A DNA stretch of 64,000 nucleotides, from positions 6,510,001 to 6,574,000 of the forward strand of contig NZ_AP022567.1 in assembly GCF_010727475.1 (NCBI RefSeq), in the 5' to 3' direction. This stretch comes from Mycolicibacterium mageritense (GTDB taxonomy: Bacteria > Actinomycetota > Actinomycetes > Mycobacteriales > Mycobacteriaceae). Positions 26,251-33,232 of this stretch are shown in pieces. The translations under genes were made by a program, and so were the position numbers. The notes beneath the pieces are model-generated. The model ran no database searches, was not told the DNA's origin, and saw only the letters and a list, made by a program, of their open reading frames with translations. Within the stretch, counting starts at the first letter, position 1. Each line of letters starts with the position of its first letter.

Positions 26251-26875
26251 GCACTCGGTACCGCTTCCCCGATGCGCCTTCGTCGTTGAGCGTGAAGGCG
26301 TCGTAACGTCCGGCAGCGCCGGCCTGTCCGACGCTCACCAGGCGGTGGGCGTGGAGTGTGCGCAGGGCGCGCACCACCCGCAGGTTGAGTTCGCGGGTGT
26401 CGACGCCGCTTCCGCCGAGAGCGTTCAGCATGGCCCACGAGTCCGCGAGTGGACGGTCGAACACATTGTGGTGTCGATTGTCGACGTGCGCGCCGGGCTC
26501 GAACTCGAGATGTGCGGCGTAGATCGCGCCGAGGTAGAGCTGTTGAGCGTTGCCGGGACGGTGGATCAGCTTGGTGTTGGGAGGGCGGGTGTCCACGTCG
26601 CCTTGGCGCGTAGCCAGGACGCTTCCAGCGGTACGCGGCCCTCGGGGTGTGTCAAGCCAGATGAAGTTGGTGCGCAAACGGATTATCGGCTGCTGCCCCT
26701 GATCCAGGCTGCGGTACCGCTTCAGCGCTGCACCGATGGCGTCCGAACGCTCGATGAGCAATTTACGCCGTCGACGCCGGGCGGCCTGGGCCTTTTCCCG
26801 TCGGGACCGATGCCAGCGGTCGTTCTTCATGGCTTGCTCGACCGCTTCCTGGACCGGGCCGAGGCCGGTTCTCAT
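26246..26875 (-). pseudogene. 5' part of the gene interrupted by copy A
   Basis: The first 210 codons of a 354-codon gene, starting at ATG 26875 after AGAGG. The beginning is very basic (RWHRSRREKAQAARRRRRKLL). A central winged-helix-like region follows (LNLRVVRALRTLHAHRLVSVGQAG). The remainder is at 22430-22864. No family is recognised. The basic start and winged-helix look suggest DNA binding, for example a plasmid-type replication or partition regulator, but this is a guess. The upstream region has divergent promoter-like boxes inside a 17-bp inverted repeat, which may be its own binding site. Confidence 0.7.
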
Positions 26876-26907
26876 CCTCTGCCCTGACCAAGCGGGTAGT
26901 TCGGCGC

Positions 26908-26997
26908 AGGGTATCTACTAGCGGTCATTACACAAGTATAAATGTATTTGTATACATGCCGCCAGCAGATGCCCGTCGACCCGCTAGTAGATACCCT
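26908..26997. promoter_or_regulatory. 17-bp inverted repeat framing promoter-like sequences
   Basis: AGGGTATCTACTAGCGG (26908-26924) and its perfect complement (26981-26997) flank a 56-bp AT-rich core. TATACT on the minus strand (26935-26940) fits the -10 box of the interrupted gene, and TATACA at about 26951 could serve the other direction. Identical arms beside a promoter suggest an operator for looping or, alternatively, a recombination or replication site. Confidence 0.55.
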
Positions 26998-27032
26998 CGG
27001 CCGGGGCGACCGTTGGCCCTGATTTCGACACT

Positions 27033-27215
27033 ATGGGCCCCATGAAGTGCGAACACACTCCGCGCCGCCTGGAGCGCATCGTCGATCGCGGCTGGAATTA
27101 CACGTTGCGGTACGTGCTGCTGTACATGGCTGTGAGTGGGAAGCACCGGCTGTTGGGCACGTGCATCGGGGCTGTAGGCATCGGGGCGGGCACGTGGATC
27201 GGCTACCGCCCCTGA
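27033..27215 (+). CDS. Possible small membrane protein
   Basis: A 60-codon frame (ATG 27033 or 27042). It has a basic N-terminal half and one hydrophobic segment, LLGTCIGAVGIGAGTWIGY, near the end. It lies downstream of the inverted repeat at 26908-26997. No ribosome binding site is clear and no family is recognised. The rest of 26876-27337 shows nothing else. Confidence 0.3.
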   Translation: MGPMKCEHTPRRLERIVDRGWNYTLRYVLLYMAVSGKHRLLGTCIGAVGIGAGTWIGYRP

Positions 27216-27337
27216 ATCCAGCAGTGACACCGTGGTCAGGGTTCGAGGCCGGTGTCGCGGTCGTGGGTTGGTGCGGTGCTGCAGTAGCGGAGGCGGTGAC
27301 TGAGTAACTGGGTGGAGGTGCACGCACGGCCCTCGTA

Positions 27338-27985
27338 TCAACGGGTGCCCGGCGTGCTGCGACAGTAGAGGGTGGCTTCGGAGAGTTCGCTGAACCCGAG
27401 GTGTTGATAGAAGGCGTGAGCGGGCGTGTGCGCGGTGACGGCCAACTGTGGCCGGTACGTCGGGTTCGACGCTGCGGCGACGAGGAGCTTGCCCAGTCCG
27501 CGGTGTTGCATGGTGGGTGAGACCAGTAGCCATGCGATCCAACGCTCGTCGGGCCGGGGGCGGGTGGTGATAATGGCGGCGACGAGTTCGGCTATGTCGC
27601 TGCGAATGCCGCCGCTGGCCGCTCTGTCTACTGAGCCAACAAGCTCGCCGGCCTTCAGGTGTGCGAGGTGTTCCTCGAAGGGACGCTCGGGCAGGTCGTA
27701 GAATCGCCGTTCGACCGTGTCGGGGGCGAAGCAGCGACGAAACAGTGTGGGGACGTCGTGGATCACTGCGTCAAGTGGCTGCAGTGCGGCCTGCCTGCCG
27801 GCGGTGATGGGTACGTTTGGGCCCTGAAGGATTTTGCGATGCCGGACAACGACATTGGGTATTTGCAGACAGGCCGTCTCCGGCGGGCCGGGCCGGTCGT
27901 AGATGCGTCCGGCGTTGGCCTCGTCACACAGACAAGCTACGAACTCCGATAGCGGTGACGGTGAGTCTCGGCGCATGGGGGTCAT
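27338..27985 (-). CDS. GNAT-family N-acetyltransferase (RiPP operon, last gene)
   Basis: A 215-residue protein whose C-terminal half is a GNAT fold. QHRGLG (160-165) is the acetyl-CoA pyrophosphate loop, and HAFYQHLGFSEL is the typical final helix-strand. The N-terminal 75 residues are unrelated and could be a substrate-binding or regulatory region. Its ATG overlaps the stop of the phosphotransferase gene by 4 bp (ATGA). In this operon it could acetylate the peptide product or provide self-protection; this is inference from position. Confidence 0.85.
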   Translation of the reverse strand: MTPMRRDSPSPLSEFVACLCDEANAGRIYDRPGPPETACLQIPNVVVRHRKILQGPNVPITAGRQAALQPLDAVIHDVPTLFRRCFAPDTVERRFYDLPERPFEEHLAHLKAGELVGSVDRAASGGIRSDIAELVAAIITTRPRPDERWIAWLLVSPTMQHRGLGKLLVAAASNPTYRPQLAVTAHTPAHAFYQHLGFSELSEATLYCRSTPGTR

Positions 27986-28893
27986 CGGCGCCTGGGGGCA
28001 GGGCTATCGGCTAGCCGCTGCAGGAATGTGCGCAGTCCGGGCAGTTCGAGTTCAGCGGCGGCAGTCGCTGCGCTGCGGCAACGGTCACGTAGCCGCACTG
28101 CTCGGTCGGCGACGATGCGAGGGGTTGGTTGGTTGGTTCGTTCCAGGTCGAGAAGTTCGCCGGTAGTGATCAGGGCCCATTGGAGTTGTGCCGCAGCCAG
28201 GGTCGGAGAGTTCAGTGCAGCGCCGGTGGTGTTGCTCCAGCGTTCGATCATGCTTTGGGCGAGGTTGGACTCGACACCCACACTCGTTCGGCATGTCGGA
28301 AAGCTCGACAGGGTCACGGCGGCCAGATCCATCATGGTGGGGCCGATATAGGCGAATTCCCAGTCCAGTAGAACCGTCTGAGCGTCACCGACGATGACGT
28401 TGTCGGGGCACAGATCGCCGATCTGCAACGACTGAATACTGGATTGCAGGATTGCGTCGACGGCATCGACCTCGGCGTCCAATGCCATCCGCTCCAGGGG
28501 TGCGGCCAGCGCCATCGTGGCCTGATGTCCGGCGCGGTAACCGCTGGGCATTTGCTTGAGGAGTGCCGATAGGGGGGCCATCTGGGCCGAGGACATTGTG
28601 GCCTCGGCGATCCGGCCCAGCTGGTCAGCCAATCGCAGCATGGCGGCTGCGCGATGTGGAATGGGTAGTTCGTGCAGCGCGTGGCCGCGAGTCTCCGCGG
28701 TGACGAGGGTCATCGTTGCGTCGTCGTGCGCGATGAGTTCCGGTACGGCCTGGGGGGCAACGACGCGCAACCATTGGAGAGCGCTGCGTTCACGGCGGTA
28801 GTGCTCGCCCGCGGCGAAGATCTTCACGTATCGGCAACCCGCCTGGTCCATTTGGCGGTGCACTACAGCTCGAGGCCGCGGTCTAGCCGACAT
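27982..28893 (-). CDS. APH-fold phosphotransferase (RiPP operon)
   Basis: A 303-residue kinase-like protein of the aminoglycoside phosphotransferase/choline kinase superfamily. YVKIFAAGEHYRRERSAL contains the ATP lysine. IGDLCPDN (158-165) is the catalytic loop with Asp160 and Asn165; the usual His before Gly is replaced by Ile. LLDWE holds the metal Asp177. It overlaps the preceding oxygenase gene by 11 bp. Similar enzymes phosphorylate antibiotics or small molecules and sometimes act in peptide tailoring or immunity. The substrate is unknown. Confidence 0.85.
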   Translation of the reverse strand: MSARPRPRAVVHRQMDQAGCRYVKIFAAGEHYRRERSALQWLRVVAPQAVPELIAHDDATMTLVTAETRGHALHELPIPHRAAAMLRLADQLGRIAEATMSSAQMAPLSALLKQMPSGYRAGHQATMALAAPLERMALDAEVDAVDAILQSSIQSLQIGDLCPDNVIVGDAQTVLLDWEFAYIGPTMMDLAAVTLSSFPTCRTSVGVESNLAQSMIERWSNTTGAALNSPTLAAAQLQWALITTGELLDLERTNQPTPRIVADRAVRLRDRCRSAATAAAELELPGLRTFLQRLADSPAPRRR

Positions 28894-29707
28894 GATCGGC
28901 GATGATGTCCAACCGCCAGCGCAACAAATATCGCGAGGTGTCGCGAAACGCAGTGCGTCCGTGGAGGCACCGCGTGTTGTCCAGTAGCAACATTTGTCCC
29001 CGATGTAGCTGCAAGGTCGCCATCGCCGCTCGTGGACTCGCGAGTATGTGCTGCAGTCGGGCTAGAGCTCGGGCCAGGGTGGGCTCCGGGGGCTCTAATC
29101 CGGTGCCCGCGCGCAACATCTCGTGTCGGTAGCGGATACGCCTCGCATTTTCAAAGAACACGGGCTGCCGGCATACGGTGTGGGTGTAGGTTCCGTCGGC
29201 GGCGAAGACGTCGGTGGCGAAGGGCGCGGGAACGCCGGCCAACGTTGCGATGTCATCGTCGCCGAGGTTCGCCGTGATGCCGTCGACGGGCATCACGAGA
29301 CTCTGACCGCCTCCTAGCGCACAGGGCCGGATGCAGTACATGGCGATGTAGCGGTCGGGATCATCGGCGGCGGGCACATCCGTGTGCAGAGAGGCGGGCC
29401 CCGCTTGTCCGGCGATGTTGTTGCGCGGCGATGCCCATCCAGGTTGGCGATTGACGCCGATCGGCCACGCAACCCGCGATTGCCCCGCAATTCCGTGAGC
29501 GAGCAACCGGTACGTGGCAGCCAGCGCTTCGGTGATCTTCGCCTCCGCGACCCCGTCGTCGTCTTGGGTCAGCGCCGGCATCGAGACGACGGCTGCGTAG
29601 GGATACTCGGTGATAGCCGTGTGGGCCTCGCTGAGGCCGGAGATGATGTCATCGGTGACGATCCTGAAGTGCGGCAGCGAAATTGCGGGGTGCAAGGCGG
29701 CGCTCAT
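28883..29707 (-). CDS. TauD/TfdA-like Fe(II)/2-oxoglutarate dioxygenase (RiPP operon)
   Basis: A 274-residue oxygenase. LHTD supplies His108 and Asp110, and CLHGRTAF near residue 249 supplies the second iron His. An Arg in the YLLRWRLD tail would bind 2-oxoglutarate. Enzymes of this class hydroxylate unactivated carbons, including side chains of ribosomal or nonribosomal peptides. ATG 29707 overlaps the radical SAM stop (ATGA) and is preferred to a start 27 codons upstream that would lie inside that gene. In the operon it is a likely tailoring enzyme; its substrate is inferred. Confidence 0.88.
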   Translation of the reverse strand: MSAALHPAISLPHFRIVTDDIISGLSEAHTAITEYPYAAVVSMPALTQDDDGVAEAKITEALAATYRLLAHGIAGQSRVAWPIGVNRQPGWASPRNNIAGQAGPASLHTDVPAADDPDRYIAMYCIRPCALGGGQSLVMPVDGITANLGDDDIATLAGVPAPFATDVFAADGTYTHTVCRQPVFFENARRIRYRHEMLRAGTGLEPPEPTLARALARLQHILASPRAAMATLQLHRGQMLLLDNTRCLHGRTAFRDTSRYLLRWRLDIIADHVG

Positions 29708-31557
29708 TGCGGTGTGAGTCTGCGATGTTGCACGCTCAGGGCAAGCCAGGTGGTGCCGTCGTCGGCGCACAGCCCTGCCTCCCGCCATTGGTGCAGGGTC
29801 GATCGAAGGCGCTGTTCGGGCATCCTCGGCGTCATAACCTTCACGAGGGCACGGTATTGGCGGACTCGGTCGAGGTGGTTATAGAGCTCTGCCTCCGGGC
29901 CCTCCAACACCCACCGTTGACTGCCTTCGGGGTTGGTGCGTGTGACAACGGTGAAACCTGGGCCGCGCCGGTGGGTTAGTTGGTGGGTGGCGTAGTTGTG
30001 TTGCCACTGGTCGATCGCCTTGGCCAATTTCTCGCGGGCGGTGTCGAGTTCGGGAGTCTGGGTGCTGGCGTGGCGACCCTCGAACACGTAGGCGAATTGT
30101 TGTAGGTCGACCGTGCAGTCAGTGGGCAGAATCCACTGATAGATCGGTGAGGGAACTGGCTTGGGAAAATCGTAGCCTTCCCAGTCATTGAAATACGGTG
30201 CATACCTGTCGATCTCGATGGCGAAGGCGCCAGACGGGGGATTCAGATGGTTGATGGCTTCGGCGAGGCGGGTGGAGGAGTCGTAGTCGGCAACCGTTTC
30301 GAACGGTATGTGCGTCAGGATGTTGTAGAAGACTCCGATGCCGCATTCGGTAAGCCATTTGAGCGCCTGCACGTGTTGTAGGGCGGTGTTTCCCTTGCGC
30401 ATCTGGTGCAACAAGTTCGTCGACAGGCTCTCAACACCAAGTTGCACGGTGGACACCCCCGCGCGGGCCAGTGCCAGGACGTCGTCGCGTCGCAAATTGT
30501 TCTTGAGGTCGACGAGAATCTCCACGTCGACCTCGCGGCGCATTGTCTCCAACCGGGGCAGCAAGTCGTGGATGTGCGCCGTGCTCATGATGGTGTCCGA
30601 GAGCACGACCGTCAACGAGCGCGTTTCCTGAACGACACGGCTGATCTCCTCAAGGGTCGCCTCAACCGATTTCGCCCTGAACTTGATACCCGAAGTGTGG
30701 ATTCCGCAGAACGTGCAATGGCTGACTTCGCCCCACCAGCAACCCCGGCTACCTTCGACATAGAACATCGGTTCATCACCGAGGAGGGGTTGCGCCTCGC
30801 TGAATTGCCGGGCGAAGTCGGAGTAATTGGGAGCTCGCTCGCAGGGCGCATCCAGTTCCGATTTCGCCGCAACGACGACGGCGTCGCGGCTGCGGTAGGC
30901 GATGTTTTCGATTCCGGCCAGATCCGAATCGGTCAGAAGCGCCGAGAATAGAGGCACGATCGTGGTATCGGCTTCTCCACGGACGACAACGTCGACACAC
31001 GCAGTGCCCGTCAGCAGCGCGATTCCCATGGGGTCCTCGCACTGGCTGCCGCCGAACACGACCGTGATCTGCGGCAGCGCCTCCTTGAGCAGGGTTGCCC
31101 ACAGGATCGACGCGCCAGTCTGGGCGATGGTGAGGGTGAATCCAGCCACCTTGGGAGGCGCATCCAGAAGGCTGGCTACATCAGCGCGAGCCTGAGCGAG
31201 CAATTCCTCCGCCAGGATGGCGAATACCGTCCGCGGAAACGAGTGCGTGTCCAGGTGTCGCGCCAAGTCCTCGGGGAGTTCGGACTGCGGGTCCTGATGC
31301 AGGCGAAGCGCCCACCCCGCGGCCATTTCACCGATTGTGCCGTGCGTCGCGACGACGGCTGCGTCGGCGCGGCCGAGCCTACTGGCCATCCGCACGCCGA
31401 AGTCAACGTGCTGATGCCGTAGTTCATGTGGTAGCTCAGCATCGATCAGCAGGGCAGAGACCAGACACAAACCGACGGGGGCCTGACGCGGCTCCAGTGC
31501 TGGCAAGCTCCAAAGAACAATGGGAGCAGCGACCCGCTCGGGCAAATGCGCGCTCAA
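29704..31557 (-). CDS. B12-binding radical SAM enzyme, RiPP maturation type (rSAM_ocin-like)
   Basis: A 617-residue protein. An N-terminal cobalamin-binding-like region (about 20-215, with VFGGSQCEDP and VVRGEAD) is followed by the radical SAM core. The cluster-binding motif is RGCWWGEVSHCTFCG, that is Cys273-x7-Cys281-x2-Cys284. This CWWG...HCTFCG form is characteristic of the family annotated as RiPP maturation radical SAM protein 1. Such enzymes may methylate unactivated carbons or alter the precursor backbone. The TTG start at 31557 lies 3 bp after the stop of the precursor ORF, which strongly suggests coupling. No alternative ATG exists near the N-terminus. Confidence 0.9.
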   Translation of the reverse strand: MSAHLPERVAAPIVLWSLPALEPRQAPVGLCLVSALLIDAELPHELRHQHVDFGVRMASRLGRADAAVVATHGTIGEMAAGWALRLHQDPQSELPEDLARHLDTHSFPRTVFAILAEELLAQARADVASLLDAPPKVAGFTLTIAQTGASILWATLLKEALPQITVVFGGSQCEDPMGIALLTGTACVDVVVRGEADTTIVPLFSALLTDSDLAGIENIAYRSRDAVVVAAKSELDAPCERAPNYSDFARQFSEAQPLLGDEPMFYVEGSRGCWWGEVSHCTFCGIHTSGIKFRAKSVEATLEEISRVVQETRSLTVVLSDTIMSTAHIHDLLPRLETMRREVDVEILVDLKNNLRRDDVLALARAGVSTVQLGVESLSTNLLHQMRKGNTALQHVQALKWLTECGIGVFYNILTHIPFETVADYDSSTRLAEAINHLNPPSGAFAIEIDRYAPYFNDWEGYDFPKPVPSPIYQWILPTDCTVDLQQFAYVFEGRHASTQTPELDTAREKLAKAIDQWQHNYATHQLTHRRGPGFTVVTRTNPEGSQRWVLEGPEAELYNHLDRVRQYRALVKVMTPRMPEQRLRSTLHQWREAGLCADDGTTWLALSVQHRRLTPQ

Positions 31558-31560
31558 CCG

Positions 31561-31707
31561 CTAGCGCTGCGGCAAGGGCTTCTGTAGCTCACGACGGATG
31601 GTCGCGGTTACGGCTCCGACCTGGCATCCTGAGTCTAGCTTCGGTACCACGGGGGTGGCCCCCACCTGGCAACCAGAATCGACGTTGGGCTCAAGGTGCG
31701 CTGCCAT
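31561..31707 (-). CDS. Putative RiPP precursor peptide with duplicated DSGCQVGA core
   Basis: A 48-codon ORF starting at ATG 31707 after a strong GGGGGGAA site and ending 3 bp before the radical SAM start. The octapeptide DSGCQVGA occurs twice (residues 10-17 and 25-32), each preceded by a hydrophobic residue and followed by a short Thr/Val stretch. The tail is basic (RRELQKPLPQR). The two DNA copies differ at five codons, all synonymous, so the peptide has been conserved while the DNA changed. It is first in an operon with a RiPP radical SAM enzyme, an oxygenase and a kinase. The Cys, Asp and Ser are obvious modification sites. Precursor status is inferred from position and repeats; I do not recognise the sequence family. 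Confidence 0.75.
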   Translation of the reverse strand: MAAHLEPNVDSGCQVGATPVVPKLDSGCQVGAVTATIRRELQKPLPQR

Positions 31708-31746
31708 GTGTATTCCCCCCGGAAACTAGTTGACATTCTCGCGATC

Positions 31747-31752
31747 AGGATA
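31747..31752 (-). promoter_or_regulatory. Possible -10 box (TATCCT, minus strand) of the RiPP operon
   Basis: TATCCT fits TANNNT and would place transcription start about 33 nt before the precursor ATG. It lies between the operon and the left end of the IS3 element (31848). No convincing -35 box is seen. Confidence 0.35.
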
Positions 31753-31927
31753 AGTCCAAACGACAGCTTCTGCAGGCAAGTCGTGATTATTAAGCTGACG
31801 GCGATTGATCGGCTCCATGTTCGACTGGCTCCGCAGCGGTAACGTCCTGGCCTGACCCCGATCGGTTGATCCATGGCTTATGAGAGTCTTGCGGCCCACG
31901 TTGTGGGCAGGAAGGCTCGACAAGATC

Positions 31928-32209
31928 ATGGCGACGAGGAAACGGCACAGTCCGGAGCAGATTGTGCGCAAGCTGATGGCTGCTGACCGGCTGTTGGCCG
32001 AGGGCAAGGACACCGCGGCGGTCTGCCGCGAACTGGGTGTGTCCGAGGCCACCTATCACCGGTGGCGCAACCAGTTCGGCGGCCTGAAGGCCGAGGACGC
32101 CAAACGGCTCAAGGACCTCGAACGCGAGAACGCCGCCCTCAAACGGCTGTTGGCCGACGCGGAGCTGGAGAAGGACGCGCTGCGGGAGATCGCCAAGGGA
32201 AACTTCTAG
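31928..32209 (+). CDS. IS3-family transposase OrfA
   Basis: A 93-residue helix-turn-helix protein: KRHSPEQIVRKLMAADRLLAEGKDTAAVCRELGVSEATYHRWRNQFGG is the typical IS3 OrfA DNA-binding region, followed by a leucine-zipper-like coiled coil (LKDLERENAALKRLL). ATG 31928 is chosen. The reading frame ends at TAG 32209, shortly after the point where OrfB takes over by -1 frameshifting. Confidence 0.9.
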   Translation: MATRKRHSPEQIVRKLMAADRLLAEGKDTAAVCRELGVSEATYHRWRNQFGGLKAEDAKRLKDLERENAALKRLLADAELEKDALREIAKGNF

Positions 32210-33045
32210 GCCCGGAACGCCGGCGGGCTGCCGTTCGTCACCTTCAGCGCGTGCTGGGGGTCAGCGAGCGGTTCGCTTGCCGCGTCACCGGGCAACACCG
32301 CGCCACCCAACGCCACGAACCCACGTCGGCGACACCAGAGGATCCCGACGCCGCCTTACGGGACTGGCTGCGCAGCTACGCCAAGAAACACCCCCGGCGG
32401 GGATTCCGGCCGGCCTACCACGACGCCCGCGGTGAAGGCTGGGTGATCAATCACAAAAAGATCCAACGGCTTTGGCGCGAGGAAGGGCTAAGGGTTCCGC
32501 AGCGGCGCAAACGAAAGCGGCACGGCACATCCACCGCCGCACCGGAGGTCGTCGCCGATGCACCCGATCGGGTGTGGGCAGTGGACTTCCAGTTCGACGT
32601 GACCACCGACGGGCGGCCGATCAAGATCGTGTCGATCATCGACGAGCACACCCGCGAATGCCTCGGCGACATGGTCGAGCGCAGCATCACTGGCGATCAC
32701 CTCATCGACGAGCTCGACCGCGTGGCGGCCGAACGCGGGACCTATCCCGCGGTGCTTCGGTGCGATAACGGGCCCGAATTAGCTTGTGGTGCAATGGCCG
32801 ACTGGGCCGATGGACAAGTCGGGTTGCACTTCATCCCACCCGGCGAACCCTGGCGAAACGGTTACGTCGAATCGTTCAACTCCCGCATCCGCGACGAATG
32901 CCTCAACATCAACAGCTTCTGGTCGCTGGCCCAGGCCCGCGTGGTCATCGGCGACTGGAAGCGCGACTACAACCACCACCGCCGACACTCATCGCTGGGC
33001 TACCTACCCCCAGCCCGCTATGCTGCCGCCTGTACCCACCGATGA
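32194..33045 (+). CDS. IS3-family transposase OrfB (DDE), made by -1 frameshift
   Basis: The catalytic half of the transposase. The frame lies -1 to OrfA, and a slip near AAGGGAAAC (32195-32203) would join ...EIAKG to KLLGPERRR..., the usual IS3 fusion. WAVDFQFD and LRCDNGPE give the two Asp, and NGYVESFNSRIRDECLN the Glu. HRRHSSLGYLPP is the typical C-terminal motif. It appears intact. Confidence 0.9.
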   Translation, partial: QGKLLGPERRRAAVRHLQRVLGVSERFACRVTGQHRATQRHEPTSATPEDPDAALRDWLRSYAKKHPRRGFRPAYHDARGEGWVINHKKIQRLWREEGLRVPQRRKRKRHGTSTAAPEVVADAPDRVWAVDFQFDVTTDGRPIKIVSIIDEHTRECLGDMVERSITGDHLIDELDRVAAERGTYPAVLRCDNGPELACGAMADWADGQVGLHFIPPGEPWRNGYVESFNSRIRDECLNINSFWSLAQARVVIGDWKRDYNHHRRHSSLGYLPPARYAAACTHR

Positions 33046-33175
33046 ACGACTCTCGTTCGCCGTGGACCAGTTCACGGGGTCCGGTCAGTCCCAGTGTCGA
33101 ATTAGGTTCGGGGTGAAACGCGATGCCCAGCCGGGAGTCAGGTAGTTATGGACCGTCACCCGTCCGGTCCGGCCA

Positions 33176-33215
33176 TGAGAGTGCCGGACGAAATCCAGCA
33201 AGACTTGAAAGCGCC
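33176..33215 (+). repeat. Diverged copy of the 26-bp TGAGAGTGCC repeat
   Basis: TGAGAGTGCC at 33176-33185 followed by a unit at 33190-33215 aligns with 22243-22282 with five mismatches in about 40 bases, in the same orientation. It lies between the IS3 element and the helicase gene. Confidence 0.6.
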
Positions 33216-33232
33216 AGATCTGTCCAGATCGG

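Larger units (their letters stand above)
31848..33087 (+). mobile_element. IS3-family insertion sequence with 4-bp target duplication
   Basis: A 1,240-bp element starting TGGCCTGACCCCG and ending in a complementary sequence (11 of 13 matching), with TG...CA termini. GTCC is duplicated on both sides (31844-31847 and 33088-33091). It carries orfA and orfB in the usual -1 frameshift arrangement. It sits 140 bp upstream of the RiPP precursor start, in the opposite orientation to that operon. Confidence 0.88.

Noticed and set aside
26928..27542. 204-codon minus-strand frame in the region before the GNAT gene
   Set aside because: It overlaps the GNAT gene in another frame, runs through the 17-bp inverted-repeat region and has no protein-like composition or start signal.
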